The translations under genes were made by a program, and so were the position numbers. 64,000 nucleotides of DNA from Tubiluchus corallicola (taxonomy: Eukaryota > Priapulida > Priapulimorpha > Priapulimorphida > Tubiluchidae): positions 141,501-205,500 of the forward strand of contig JAQGDQ010000342.1 in NCBI GenBank assembly GCA_030141605.1, written 5' to 3'. Within the stretch, counting starts at the first letter, position 1. Each line of letters starts with the position of its first letter. This document shows positions 11,481 to 23,182 of this stretch, in pieces. The notes below the pieces were generated by a model. It saw nothing but the letters and a program-made list of their open reading frames with translations. It was not told the origin of the DNA and did not search any database.

Positions 11481-13171
11481 AACTCTTTCATAATTTGCAT
11501 TTTTAGCAGTTTAAGATAGAAATTTGGTTTTGCATAGAAAACTGGATGGTTGAAGTGATAGACTAACAACCAAAAATTTAGTTTGTTGTTTTGTTGCTAA
11601 GCCCTTTTTTTATTTTGTTTAGTACAGTATAGTGCACTGATAGGAATTCATTTTATCAACAGTTCAACAAAAAGCTGAACAAATCATCATTTATCAGTTG
11701 TTCAACAGGAACAATTCAGCGCATTCCCACAAACACACAGTCACATGCCTAAAAGACTGACTATTTAAATTACTTATGTACTAGTAGATTTTTGCATTTT
11801 ATGAGACTGGATTGTTTTAATGTTCAATAATAAAAGTGGAATGCTCCAAAATTAGCAAAAAAGAGTACAGGAAGTTTACTGTTCTACCTGATGACTCTAT
11901 TTTAACTAGACAGAACATTGAACATATTCGTTTTTTTTGTTACCGTGGATACACACGATCCTCTTTACCAAATAAAAATTGACAGTTTTGCAAGATCAAA
12001 AATATGTATCTTAGCCAATGTGCACACGTAAATTCCAAACAACAATTACTATTACTGTTTACTCGTCTTTTGTTACACTTTTACATGTAACAGCTCTGTG
12101 ACATACAATCAAACTTTTCTGAATTTATGAATGTAGGTATCACTACTAATATCTTGCACAGACAATCCCCATTTATCAATGTATATCGACCTACACTGAA
12201 ACATTATGTGCTGTAATATCATGCCAGAATGAACATTTCAGAACTTCTTTACAGAATCATGTTTAACGTAATGGTCACAATTTCTTTCTTCTCATCTAAA
12301 CAACATTTAACCCTTTTAACACAACAGTTTCATAGTCCTGCCTTTGAAAACTGTTGATTTTTATAAATCTTAAATTTTTTCATGTTCTCTGTTTTAATTT
12401 TATGTTCATTTTTGATAAGTAAATTAATTTCACTTTTTATGTACTTCTTCCGTTTAGACTATTTGACGGTATTTATATCAACTACATTTAGGTCAATTTT
12501 GTATTTAATCACATCTTTACTTCAGAATACCAACATTTATTAAAATAGTTACTTATTTGTACTCTTAAAACCTACGTACTAAAACTTTTATAATTTGAAT
12601 TCATTAATAAGTGACAGTACATTAATTTTTTTATATTTTATTTTACATGCCACAGGCCAAATCTGCGTTTCAGCTAACACTGGCCCAATATGGTCTATTG
12701 TTTTTTTTGGTACAAGATTTTTGATGGTTAGAGCAATGCCTCGGATATTTATAATCGTTAGTTATTGCAAATCGAAAAAGTTGCCTGGACATTGACTGAG
12801 CTTCTTTTTATAAGCAGACACTTGTTTCTAATAGACTATTGAAAGCAGTGTTTATTTAATGACACATACATGCTTATTGTCTTCTTCTGTCATTTTTATT
12901 TATCTTACTAGCACAAGCAATACGAGCTACAACAATTAACTATAATGGCAGCAAACAAAAATTGACTGATTGCTTTCAGGTTGTGACAGAGTTTGTATAG
13001 AGTCACACAGAAAACATGCCCAAGACAAAGAAGAAATATTTATTTACTACTGTTGAAAGAGCATAATATTAATTAGCAAACAGCCTGTGTGACAGGCCTT
13101 TAAGCTTAGCATTTGCAGTCAAGACAAAAGCAAAATATAGTGATCACATGGGACTGAGAACCACAGACAAA
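11481..13171. other. intergenic spacer with flank shared across the receptor cluster
   Basis: About 12620-12720 is homologous to 17310-17405 (shared GGCCAAATCTGC, TTTCAGCTAACACTG). About 12725-13145 is homologous to 17640-18190, the region just upstream of the second intact receptor. The two intact genes therefore share about 0.5 kb of 5' flank, which may include their promoter. No other gene is seen. Confidence 0.7.
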
Positions 13172-14578
13172 ATGATTTCCAAACAGACGCTGCTGTTCCT
13201 TGTTTGTATTTTTACTCTTCAGTTTCTGGACATATTTTGCATCAGTGAGCGCAAAATCAAACTGGACAAAAAGCGAAAAATCATTCCGATTAAGAACTTC
13301 AGAAACCAAAAGGACGGCATTCAAAAAGAATATGTGGCGTTTTATGAAAACAAACAGGATACACAGGACTACTCACTTAAAGGCGCTCAACTTGCAGTGG
13401 GGATTTGGGACGATGATCCCACTGCACAATTTACAATTGATGTGGTAAAGTTACTGAGTAATGCATTAAACTTTAGCTTTAACATAAAGACCATAGAAGC
13501 TTTGGAAATTCCAGAAACTGTGGCTGAAAAAGCTGAGGTTGACATGTTTGGACTGTTGACAGTACTCCGAGAAAGAACGGAATACATGACTTTTCTACAT
13601 CCAGTCGCATATACGTCACAAGTGTTCGTTACAAAGAGGAATAAGTTACATGGATTTAACTTAACAGATCCCTTCAGCACCCACGTTTGGTTGCTTCTGA
13701 TAACATTTGGGCTATTGGCTGGGCCAATATTATACTGTTTTGATTGTCAAACAAAGACAATATGCAATGAAAATGATTTCAGGCAAATAAACAGCAAGCC
13801 TACTAAAACAGGCATAACATACTACATTCAATATATCCTAGCCTCATTTCTGCAGCAAGGTGGAACTTACTTACCTCATCGCTGGGCGGCTCAGGTTATT
13901 TCTGGATGTTGGTGGTTATTTGTTATTATTTTAATAGCCATGTACACAGGAACATTGGTCAGTAAGCTATTTGTAAGCAACCAACACCACGTATTCTCAT
14001 CTTTGCAAGAAGTAGTAGACAGTGACATTGTTCCTGTAACTTTTGGAGACTTTGCTGCTACTTCTATCTTAAAAAACAGCCCACCTGATACAGATTATAG
14101 CAAGCTGTGGAAGAAAATGGAAATTGACAAGAATGTACCTGTGGATCATCTAGCAACAGCATTACGTCTCACGGCTACAGGACGGTATACACACTTTCGT
14201 AGTGGAATCTACGCAAAGTTAGACCTTGTCCATGATTTCAATTTACATCGAAAATGTAGATTTTCTATAGCACCAGTCACCACATTACCACTACAAATCT
14301 CCTTTGCAGTACCAAGAGAAAGTAATTTCACAGAAGCATTGAACCACGGCATTGCTAAATTACTGCAAAGTGATATGATAGCAGGGAAACTGGAGAACAT
14401 GCTACATCTGTCAGAACAGTGTTTGGACACGCCCATTCAAACTGTAGAAGCAGAAGCAATTACTGTAGAACAGCTTAGTGCTGTATTCGGGGTAATTCTT
14501 TTTGGAATGAGCATTGCACTTTTTACTTTCATACTAGAATCACTTTACTATCGACTCAAGCATTACACAAATCCGTAG
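13172..14578 (+). CDS. ionotropic-receptor-like ligand-gated channel 1 (intact, intronless)
   Basis: A 468-residue membrane protein of the ionotropic glutamate receptor/IR superfamily without an amino-terminal domain. Counting from an upstream ATG at 13148, a signal peptide covers residues 9-32. Lobe S1 follows, with LRERTEYMTFLHP, where R143 aligns with the arginine that binds the ligand alpha-carboxylate in glutamate receptors. TM1 is at about 180-198, the pore loop YIQYILASFLQQGGTY at about 226-241, TM3 at about 250-275, lobe S2 at about 290-435 and TM4 at about 443-468. The usual SYTANLAAFL gating motif is replaced by MYTGTLVSKLF. I start at 13172 because the paralogue at 18209 begins at the equivalent Met and the signal peptide follows directly. 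An AATAAA lies near 14590. Family members are chemosensory or synaptic cation channels; the ligand cannot be inferred. Confidence 0.85.
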   Translation: MISKQTLLFLVCIFTLQFLDIFCISERKIKLDKKRKIIPIKNFRNQKDGIQKEYVAFYENKQDTQDYSLKGAQLAVGIWDDDPTAQFTIDVVKLLSNALNFSFNIKTIEALEIPETVAEKAEVDMFGLLTVLRERTEYMTFLHPVAYTSQVFVTKRNKLHGFNLTDPFSTHVWLLLITFGLLAGPILYCFDCQTKTICNENDFRQINSKPTKTGITYYIQYILASFLQQGGTYLPHRWAAQVISGCWWLFVIILIAMYTGTLVSKLFVSNQHHVFSSLQEVVDSDIVPVTFGDFAATSILKNSPPDTDYSKLWKKMEIDKNVPVDHLATALRLTATGRYTHFRSGIYAKLDLVHDFNLHRKCRFSIAPVTTLPLQISFAVPRESNFTEALNHGIAKLLQSDMIAGKLENMLHLSEQCLDTPIQTVEAEAITVEQLSAVFGVILFGMSIALFTFILESLYYRLKHYTNP

Positions 14579-14954
14579 TTTAAGTTATAAATAAACTGAA
14601 TAGTAAGTTTCACCTTCCTATTTAATTGGCATGGTGAATGTGAGCTGCAAGGAGAATTGAGCCTTATTCTACCATATGTGCTTCTAGCTCAATGTGGTTA
14701 GGGCTTTTTACGTTGTGTTATTTTGCTATTATTTCTAATCATCAGGCTATTTATGTCGTTAGGAGTTATTACTGTTTTAGCTTGACAAAGATACGAACCA
14801 GTTGTATAGACATGATAGCACCTCTCTACTCTGTGCAACGACAGATTATAACAAGTAGTCTATTTCAACACTTATGTATCTACTTTATTGTGGTTAAAAT
14901 ATGAATAATAATCAGCTACATAATCATGTTTTCTGCATTTTGTTTATGCGTGTG
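14579..14954. other. 3' flank of receptor 1
   Basis: AT-rich 3' flank with an AATAAA shortly after the stop. No gene is seen. The tandem unit of broken copies begins at about 14955. Confidence 0.5.
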
Positions 14955-15601
14955 TTCAGGGGAATATCAGTATTTTCACTAACTTATGACCGTGACTTAT
15001 GTTCACCCTAAACTTAATCTATGCAAAATGCCACCTTTCTATATTTCACAAGACATTTAGTTAGTTCCCATGCTCCATAACAAGACTGGGATGCACCTAG
15101 ACCAGAGGAAGTTAATGTCAGCAGATGTTATTTTTCTTCCTTGGCTCAAACACCACACAACTAATTATTGTAGTTGACTGACACTGAAGGAACTTATTGT
15201 TCTAAAATGAAAAAAGCTGCTTTTACATTAATGTTTTTAATGTTTCCTTTATTGGCATGCATGCCTTTACTAGAATTTTGTTGTGGCGGTGATGTCATTT
15301 TATACATTTCTGTCATTTTATTAGCATTTCGTGCATGAAAGACATGAGCGAGAACAATAAAACATAAAGGTTGGTAAACAAATGCATCCTATAATTTCAA
15401 TTTGTAACAAAGAGGTATTTGTATTAACAAACAAAAACCAAGACAAAAGTGATATCAAGCTACTAATAACAATGTAAATCTGCAATTTTTAGTAGACATT
15501 AACAACAGTAATGTCAGAACAGGAAAGACAAAAGCAAACTAGAGCAAGACAAATGCCTTTAGTTCTGAACACAAGTGCAAGTAATCCAGAGTTACAGTGA
15601 A

Positions 15602-16120
15602 ATGGTATTCAGACAGACACTGTTCTTTCTTGCTTGCATCATTACTCTTCAGTTTTTGGAAATATTTTGCATCAGTGAGTGCAAAACCAAACTGGACAAA
15701 ACGCGAAAAGTCATTCAGGTCAAGCACCTGAGGAATAAAAAGGGCAGCATTCAAAAAGGATATGTGGTACTTCATGAAAACAGATGGGACACACAGGACT
15801 ACTCACTTAAAGGTGCTCAACTTGCAGTCGGGATCTGGGACGGCGATCCCACTGCACATTTTACAATTGATGTGGTAAAGTTACTAAGTAATGTATTAAA
15901 CTTCAGCTTTAACGTAAAGGTCATTGAAACTATGGAAAGTCCAGAAACTGAGGCTGAAAAGGTTGATTTAGACATATTTGGACTGGGGACTGTACTTCGC
16001 AAAAGAATGAAATACATGTCTTTTCTACATCCAGTCACATATTCGCCACAAGTGTTCATTACAAAGCAGAATAAGCTGCAAGGATGTGTTCAGTTGACTA
16101 TCAGTACTTTTGCCTACTAA
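15602..16120 (+). pseudogene. receptor fragment 2: signal peptide plus lobe S1, open frame
   Basis: The frame is uninterrupted from MVFRQTLFFLACIITLQFLE through lobe S1 (GIWDGDPTAHFTIDVVKLL, LRKRMKYMSFLHP) and then diverges after KLQG, ending 11 residues later at 16120. An upstream in-frame Met lies at 15575. TM1, pore, S2 and TM4 are absent; the sequence switches directly to the flank found at 14955. The equivalent of the ligand-binding arginine is kept. It is probably a truncated pseudogene, but the clean frame and signal peptide leave open a small secreted protein. Confidence 0.7.
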
Positions 16121-16752
16121 AGCATTCATTAAAAGACATGACTTATGTTCATCCTATACTTAATCTAAGCAAAATGCCCTCTTTTTGTATTCCGTGCAAC
16201 AGATTTAGTTCCTATGCTCTCCAACAAGACTGGGATGCTCCAAGACTTGAGCAATTTAATGTGCCAGACGTTATTTTTCTTTTTTGGTATAAACACCACA
16301 CAGCTTATTATTGGAGTCGTCTGATAATGAAAGAAATTATTGATCTAATATGAAAAAAGTAGCTTTTATGTTAACGTTTCCTTTATTAGAAGACAGGCTT
16401 TTTGTAAACTTTTGTTGTAGCATTGTTTACTTAATAACATTTGCATGCCGTTTTTATACGTTTCTGCCATTTTGCTGGCTTGTGTGCAAGAAAGAAGCGA
16501 ATGAGAACAATAAGCCATAAAGGTTAGTAAACAAATTTGACCCATAATTTTGAATTCGTGACAAAGATTTGTTTGTAGTTGCAAAGGAAAACAAAGACAA
16601 AAATGACAGATAGCTACTATTGACAATATTAATCGATGAATTTGAATCAATATTAACCACTATAACGTCCGAACAGGAAAGACAAAAGCAAACGAGAGAA
16701 GCAAATGTCTGTCGTCATGAACACGAGTGCAATAATCCACACTTACCGTGAA

Positions 16753-17310
16753 ATGGTCTTCACACAGACACTGTTCTTTCTTGTTTTCATTCTTATACTT
16801 CAATTTCTGTAAACATTTTCCATCAGGGTCTGCACAAGCAAACTGGAGCAAAAGCGAAAAGGCATTCAGGTTAAACACCTCACAAATAAAAAGGACAGTA
16901 TTCAAAAAGAAAACGAGGCACTTCTTGAAAACAATAAGGATGAACAGGACAATTCGCTTAAAGGTGGTCACTTTGCACTGGGGACATGGATGGCAATCCT
17001 GCAGCACATTTAATGAAAGATGTCATGATGATATTAAGTGATGCACTAAATTTTAGCTTTAATGTAAAGATCATTGGAGCTTTAGAAAGTGCAGAAATGG
17101 TGGCTGAAAGGGCTAAGTAGACATATTTGGACTGCTGACTATACTTCGCAAAGGAATGGAATACATGACTTTTCTACATCCAATTGCACGTTCTCATATG
17201 TTCATTACAAAACGGAACAAGTTACATGCATTCAACTTAACAGACTCTTTCAGCACTCTCGTCTGGTCATTCTTGATAAAATACGGCCTTTTGATAAAAA
17301 TGCATGAATT
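16753..17310 (+). pseudogene. receptor fragment 3 (frameshifted)
   Basis: Homologous to fragment 2 and reaching into the start of TM1 near 17290, but with several frameshifts and stops, including after VAERAK near 17118. The ligand-contact arginine region reads RKGMEYM, so the aligned Arg is now Gly. The sequence then jumps to the cluster flank also seen at 12620. Confidence 0.82.
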
Positions 17311-18208
17311 TTTTATATTCTGTTTTACATATCACAGGCCAAATCTGCCTTTCAGCTAACACTGCCCCAATATGGCGTATTGCTTTTTTGGTACAAGATT
17401 TTTATGGCAAGTCTCTTTGAATACTTTCTACCATATCCACTTCTGTTTGAGTGAGGCTAGTCCAAGTCTCACTATTATTTATTATAGATAGAACAACTGC
17501 ATTTTCGTATAACACTAAACGTGCTGCTGTTACAGAATGGCAAACTTTTGTTTTACTATAAAATAGCCAACACCTCAGTTATTATAAATTTTATTTTCTC
17601 TTCCTTTTTTCAAACATCAGATGATAATTGCTTTTAGCGTTAAAGCAATGCCCCGGATATTTATAGTCGTTAGTTATTGGAAATCGGAAAACTTCCCTGG
17701 ATGTTGACACGTCTTTTTATTAGCAGAAACCTGTTTCTAATAGACTTTTGAAAGCAGTGCTTATTTAGTGACACTCCCCCAGATATTTTCATTCATTAGC
17801 TATTGGAAATCGGAAACATTGCCTGGATGTTGACACCTCTTTTTATTAGCAGAAACTTGTTTCTAATAGACTTTTGAAAGCAGTGCTTATTTAATAACAC
17901 TCGCATGCTCATTGTCTGCTTCTGCCACCTTTATTTATCTTGCAAGCATAGCAAACACTGGAGACAACAATGAACTATAATGGCGGCAGCTCGCGACAAA
18001 ATTTATTTGGGTTGCATGGAAATGCTCCAAGAGAAAGAACAAATACTTACGTCTACTACTGATGAAAGATCATAATATTGGTCAGCAATTGGCCTGTATG
18101 ATGGGCATTTAAGCTTTGTGTTTGCAGTCAAAACAAGAGCAAAATGTAATGACATTTGAAGGGTTTCAGTGGTGTTCATGATCACAAGTAATACAGAACC
18201 GTAGAGAA
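17311..18208. repeat. cluster 5' flank with a 126-bp tandem duplication
   Basis: This flank parallels 12620-13145 upstream of receptor 1. Two differences stand out. About 235 bp (17406-17640) has no counterpart upstream of receptor 1. A block starting CCCC(G/A)GATAT is present twice (17651-17776 and 17777-17902, period 126) but once upstream of receptor 1. No gene is seen. Confidence 0.75.
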
Positions 18209-19603
18209 ATGATTTCCAGACAGATACTGCTGTTTCTTGTTTGCGTCATTACGTTTCAGTGTTTGGAAGCATTTTCCATCAGTGAGTGTGAAACCAAACT
18301 TAACAAAAAACGAAAAATCATTCAAAAAGAATATGTGGTCCATTACGAAAACAAACAGAATGCACAGGACTACTCGCTTAATGGAGGTCAACTTGAAGTG
18401 GGGATTTGGGATGGCGACCCCGCTGCACATTTTGTGAAAGATGTAATGATGTTATTAAGTAATGAATTAAACTTTAGCTTTAACATGAAGGTCATTGAAG
18501 CTTTGGAAATTCCAGAAACGGTGGCTGAAAAGGCTGAGGTGGACATATTTGGACTGCTGACACCACTCAGAGAAAGAACGAAATACATGACTTTTCTACA
18601 TCCAATTGCATATTCGCCTCAAGTGTTCGTTACAAAGCGGAATAAGTTACATGGATGTAACTTAATAGACCCTTTCAGTACCCCGGTCTGGTTACTTCTG
18701 ATAACATTCGGGCTTTTGGCTGGGCCAATATTATACTGTTTTGATTGCCAAACAAAGACGATATGCAATGAAAATGATTTCAGTCAAATAAACAGCAGGC
18801 CTACTAAAACAGGCATAACATACTACATTCAATATATCCTAGCCTCACTTCTGCAGCAAGGTGGAACTTACTTTCCTCAGCGTTGGGCAGCTCAGGTTTT
18901 TACTGGATGTTGGTGGCTATTTGTTATTATTTTAATTACCATGTACACAGGAACATTGGTCAGTGAGCTATTTGTAAGCAAACAACACCATGTATTCACA
19001 TCTTTGCAAGAAGTAGTAGACAGTGACATTGTTCCTGTAACTATTGGAGACTTTGCTGCTACTTCTATCTTAAAAAACAGTCCACCTGATACAGATTACA
19101 ACAAGCTGTGGAAGAAAATGGAAAATGACGACAATGTTCCCGCGGATGATGTAGCAACAGCATTAGATCTCACGGCTACAGGACGGTATACATATTTTCG
19201 TGATGAAATCTATACAAGGTTGAATTTAATTAAAGATTTCAAATTATATGAAAAATGTAGGTTTTCTATAGCACCTGTAGCCCCGGCTCCAAATCAACTG
19301 TCATTTGCAGTCCCACGAAAAAGCAATTATACAGACGTCCTAAACTACGGCATCGCTAAATTACTGCAAAGAGGTTTAATAAATCCCCTTTTAGAGGAGC
19401 TGCTTCATCCTACACAACATTGTTTGGACACACCCAGTCAAACTGTTGGAGCACAAGCAATTCCTGTAAAACAGCTTAATGCTGCATTCTGGGTAATGCT
19501 GTTTGGAATGAGTGCTGCAGTCTTTACTTTCATAATGGAATCAGTTCATCATCGTGTAAAGCAGTTCATAGATTCACGTATTAGTTTACAAACTGCTCTA
19601 TAA
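18209..19603 (+). CDS. ionotropic-receptor-like ligand-gated channel 2 (intact, intronless)
   Basis: A 464-residue paralogue of the receptor at 13172 with the same order of parts: signal peptide 1-24, lobe S1 with LRERTKYMTFLHP (R123 in the ligand-arginine position), TM1 about 160-178, pore loop YIQYILASLLQQGGTY about 206-221, TM3 about 232-255 ending MYTGTLVSELF, lobe S2, and TM4 about 423-448. It lacks 12 residues just after the signal peptide that receptor 1 has. The block from TM1 to the start of S2 is nearly identical between the two, while the distal S2 lobe has diverged more (for example VAPAPNQLSF against VTTLPLQISF). Constraint on the channel or gene conversion could both explain this. 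The ligand and tissue are unknown. Confidence 0.85.
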   Translation: MISRQILLFLVCVITFQCLEAFSISECETKLNKKRKIIQKEYVVHYENKQNAQDYSLNGGQLEVGIWDGDPAAHFVKDVMMLLSNELNFSFNMKVIEALEIPETVAEKAEVDIFGLLTPLRERTKYMTFLHPIAYSPQVFVTKRNKLHGCNLIDPFSTPVWLLLITFGLLAGPILYCFDCQTKTICNENDFSQINSRPTKTGITYYIQYILASLLQQGGTYFPQRWAAQVFTGCWWLFVIILITMYTGTLVSELFVSKQHHVFTSLQEVVDSDIVPVTIGDFAATSILKNSPPDTDYNKLWKKMENDDNVPADDVATALDLTATGRYTYFRDEIYTRLNLIKDFKLYEKCRFSIAPVAPAPNQLSFAVPRKSNYTDVLNYGIAKLLQRGLINPLLEELLHPTQHCLDTPSQTVGAQAIPVKQLNAAFWVMLFGMSAAVFTFIMESVHHRVKQFIDSRISLQTAL

Positions 19604-20399
19604 TTTTCGTTTTCCTTTACTGTTCTTTTCACAGCCATTATTAACAAAACTGGACGTGATAAACTAATAACACCCCTTATTTTGTAACTTTTGTCAAAAA
19701 TACGCAAAAAAGTAGTTTATAGTTTCACGAAAGTAACAAAAAGTTTCTGAGTTTTCTCTGTAGTTCAGTCTTACGTAATGCAGTATGCCGAATGATTTTA
19801 TTCAAATTTTGATTGGAAACCTAACTTAGGAATTCTTTTCATTTTACTGACTTAGAGATGTTAGTGAAAGTGCGAAATAATTCTGGCGATTGTTAGAAAA
19901 TTTTTAAAATGCTCAGCATTCCTATTTGTTCAACTGGAACAATTTGATGTGTTCCAGAAAAGTTCACAGTAACATTCCTATAAATTTAGATGCTCTAATA
20001 TATTATTTATATATTTGTTGATTAATTCTGTTATTTGTAGCAATTAGTTTCCTCTAACTTTAACTATGTGGTCTTTTTCTTTTCACTAAATCATTTACAT
20101 ACACACTAGTTAGGCCCCAATGAAAACACTTTGCACAAAATTAATGTTAAATGGATACTAGCACTTATTAATGTTATCCATAATACTCACAAGTTCCACA
20201 TAGTATCGTTAGACAAAATAGTTTTAGTCTGTTACGTGTACTGTTTCAACTAAGTACTACAATTTGTCTAAGTTACATTTGGTCTGTTAATGACTGTATA
20301 CCGAAGGTAATACCTAAACAAAATATGTTTATGGAAGAGAATTCCACATCATGTATATTTGTTAAATAAATAATAAAAAGTTAAAGATATGAACTGGCT
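19604..20399. other. 3' flank of receptor 2
   Basis: AT-rich. Part of it (about 19640-19980) resembles the 3' flank of pseudogene 1 (11500-11720). No other feature is seen. Confidence 0.5.
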
Positions 20400-20672
20400 T
20401 GATACTATAGCAAATGTAAGTGATAAGCTGATCATAAAAGTGAATATACCCTTAATTCAAAGTCCGGCTGTTATTCAATGCTGTTCTTCATAACATTAAT
20501 ATTAAATACATAATGGTTAAATTATTATTTAAACATAGTCATGTGTGTCTCTTTTTTCCCATTATTGTAATATTATTGTATGTTGTATAGATTTATAAAT
20601 CTCTTAGTTATGTATTTTGCTATTTTAAAAATGGTGATAAACTAATAAACTTACTTACTTACTTACTGTTTA
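20400..20672 (+). mobile_element. probable non-LTR 3' end with (TTAC)n tail
   Basis: AT-rich sequence ending ACTAATAAACTTACTTACTT and further TTAC units, the form of a short-repeat-tailed LINE 3' end. A minus-strand element with the same type of tail, preceded by recognisable RT sequence, lies at 44347. No coding part remains here. Confidence 0.45.
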
Positions 20673-21319
20673 CAATAAATATTGTCATGATTGATATAAC
20701 TGTTGCCTTTGGTTGACATCTGGAATAAAGTTAGTATCATACAGCCTGTGTGACTACGTAGCATGTTTTTAACCCATAAAATCCAATGAGAAAATCCGTA
20801 ACAAGACTGAAATGTTCTCAAACTACTAAAATTTAATACACTAACTGTACTTTTTGTTTCTTAGTCAAAAGGAATACAGTAACGAAAGAACTTACTTTTT
20901 TACTTTTTCCAACTAGAAGAAATCGGTTATTTATTCAGAATATCTGCTAGTAAAATATGGAAACATTTCCTTTATTGGCAGATGCACTTTATTGTAGTGG
21001 AACTTTGCAAGCAATGTGATGCTCATAACATTCGAGTGTTTTTATTTGCCATACAACAGCACGTGTATAAAAAGCATCAATGACAACAATAAACGCATAG
21101 AGAGCAACGCACACACATTTCGTATATTACTTTCTATTCGTGAAAAAGATTTTTGTTTGTTGCATAAATAGAGATGAGCAAATAGAAGCAATTTTACCTA
21201 CTACTGACAAATAAGGAAAATAATATTAAATACACAGCCCAGATGAGAGTAGTACTTAGAGAGCCAGTACTGACTCGCCAAAAACATGCTCTTGATCTTA
21301 CTGACAAGATACAGTGCTT

Positions 21320-21540
21320 TTATACTTTTGCTCAGTTAGTGAAGTGTACACGATGAATGCTCTGGTTGTTATTTCAATTTTACACAATGTTATTTAAACT
21401 TATTTTAAATGATTTAAAATTAAAATGGCTACACCAAGTGGTCATCACGAAAGTTTAAATTTACAAGCTTTTGTACAGCATTACTGTTAACGCAAGCTCT
21501 GTATGCAATAAGACAGCAGGCAGACTCCTGTGACTGTTGA
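21320..21540 (+). repeat. left member of a direct repeat pair flanking ERGIC3
   Basis: Shares about 200 bp (roughly 75-80% by eye) with 25355-25550 in the same orientation, for example TTAGTGAAG, GAATGCTCTG and AACGCAAGCTCTGTA. I could not assign it to a known element class. Confidence 0.7.
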
Positions 21541-22259
21541 AAGGGCACTGGTCGAGAGACGAGACAATATCTATGGACGAAACCGCAATTAAAATGTTTT
21601 CCCGTTGTTTCCAAAAAATAAAGATAATCCATATTACTTACTCTCTATGTGCTGAAAGTTTTGTTTGAGTTCAGTTTCGTGGCTTTTAAGTTTTATGGTA
21701 AATTTTGTTATGTGACGTAGTTTAGATTTCTGGATACAGGTTTATTGTTGAGGTAATGTTTGCTGTTGAGGATCAGATATATCTTACTCCGTGTAGGTCA
21801 ATTGACGGAGGCGGTAATAAATTTCTTATATTGGCTTATCCAAATTCAGGCAGCTACGCTTTGCTTCATGTTTTTAGTTTTTCTAAAAAAGTGAAATTAT
21901 GAAATTTCAGGCATTAGCAATTACAAATTTCCAGGCGTTAGCATTTCATTAATTAATTAACAGTAATCATGGAGAAGATCTTCAGTTCGTTGTTTTTCAC
22001 CACTTTGGCTAATCCTTTTACTGGTACTGCTAGTACTACTAGTACCACTAATTACAAGTCCTTGAAATTACTAACAAGCTTCAGCCAGTCTCCAAATAAT
22101 GGTGTACCCGTAACTTGGTAGCAGAAATGTATTGCAAAAATATTGTTTTTGTTTAGATTGGGAAAGAAATTCCTCGAGAAAAAGATATAAATTTTTGAAA
22201 GTTACGCCGGGGAAAATGTTCTTGCATTTTTGTACTAACGGAGCTTATTTCATTGGACA

Positions 22260-22935
22260 AAATTTACTGTTGAAGTAAGAGGCTTTTTCATCATATATCC
22301 AAACCTATGGTCCATCCGCAGTGCAGTACAGGGACAATGTGTAGATGAGAAGATGACAAGCTGACAAAACCTACTATCCAATGAAATAAAACAAATAGAA
22401 TCTCTTCGCCACTTTAAAAAGAAATTGAAAGAATATCAATATAACAGGTTTCAACTTCCGCATTGTGCATCTGATACTAATTACACAGACTCAACTTTCA
22501 TCTACCCCCGCCCCTGACTACACAAAACGATTAAAAATGATTTTTTTTTTAAAAATTATGTAATGTAATACGTGTTATGTTAGTTTTGTAATGTCAAATG
22601 TATAAATAGTGTAAATGTAATGAGCGAAATTTATGTAATGTAAAGCATGTTTCTGTTAATTGTGTCATGTCAAATGTATATATAGTGTAAAATATGTCAT
22701 GTAAAATTTAATGTACTTTTGTAAAATTGTTTTGTAAAAATATCTTAATATGGTGTTTGTAAATATGTTCATTTATTGTATATAATTAGGCCTTAGTTTT
22801 TCGCTTTAGTTTTTTTTAGTCTGCACCGGACGCATTTGTCTTGAACTTGTGTTGTTATCTTAACATTACGCTGAGGCTTACTCAATTATATTATAATGAA
22901 TGAACCATTTTAGTGACAAATAAAGAAATAAAGAA
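22260..22935 (+). mobile_element. degraded non-LTR 3' end
   Basis: A short relic reads ESLRHFKKKLKEYQYNRF, the common end of CR1/L2-type reverse transcriptase ORFs, with stops upstream. The AT-rich tail holds two imperfect copies of a roughly 70-bp block (each with ATGTCAAATGTATA(A/T)ATAGTG) and ends near AATAAAGAAATAAAG. Confidence 0.5.
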
Positions 22936-23130
22936 TTAATATCTATGCATGTATGTATATATATATATATATATAAAGTTAGCAACTAAATAATGTACAG
23001 GAGAGGAGGCATTTGACTGCTGCATTTTAGTCATAACATTAACTTATACATACTTTTGATCTATCAGTTATAAAATGGTAGTTTCATATATTGCAAAGGT
23101 GAAATTGAAAGGCGACACAAAGTGTGCAAA

Positions 23131-23177
23131 GTAAGTTTTCAAATGTTTGCATTAAAATCTTGTTCATTTTTTATTAG
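23131..23177 (+). other. possible 47-bp intron in the ERGIC3 5' UTR
   Basis: A GTAAGT donor at 23131 and a pyrimidine-rich TTTTTTATTAG acceptor ending at 23177 enclose 47 bases just before the initiator Met. The upstream exon does not extend the ERGIC3 frame, so it would be untranslated. The acceptor looks real; a longer intron with a donor further left is equally possible. Confidence 0.35.
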
Positions 23178-23182
23178 GCACA

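Larger units (their letters stand above)
14955..17310. repeat. two tandem ~1.15-kb units each carrying a 5' receptor fragment
   Basis: 14955-16085 and 16086-17310 align along their whole length: a shared flank (GACTTATGTTCA at 14994 and 16139, GAACAGGAAAGACAAAAGCAAAC before both genes), then a receptor fragment starting with equivalent Mets at 15602 and 16753. The spacing of matched landmarks is 1145-1151 bp. This is a tandem duplication of an already truncated gene plus its flank, made after the 3' half had been lost. Confidence 0.8.
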
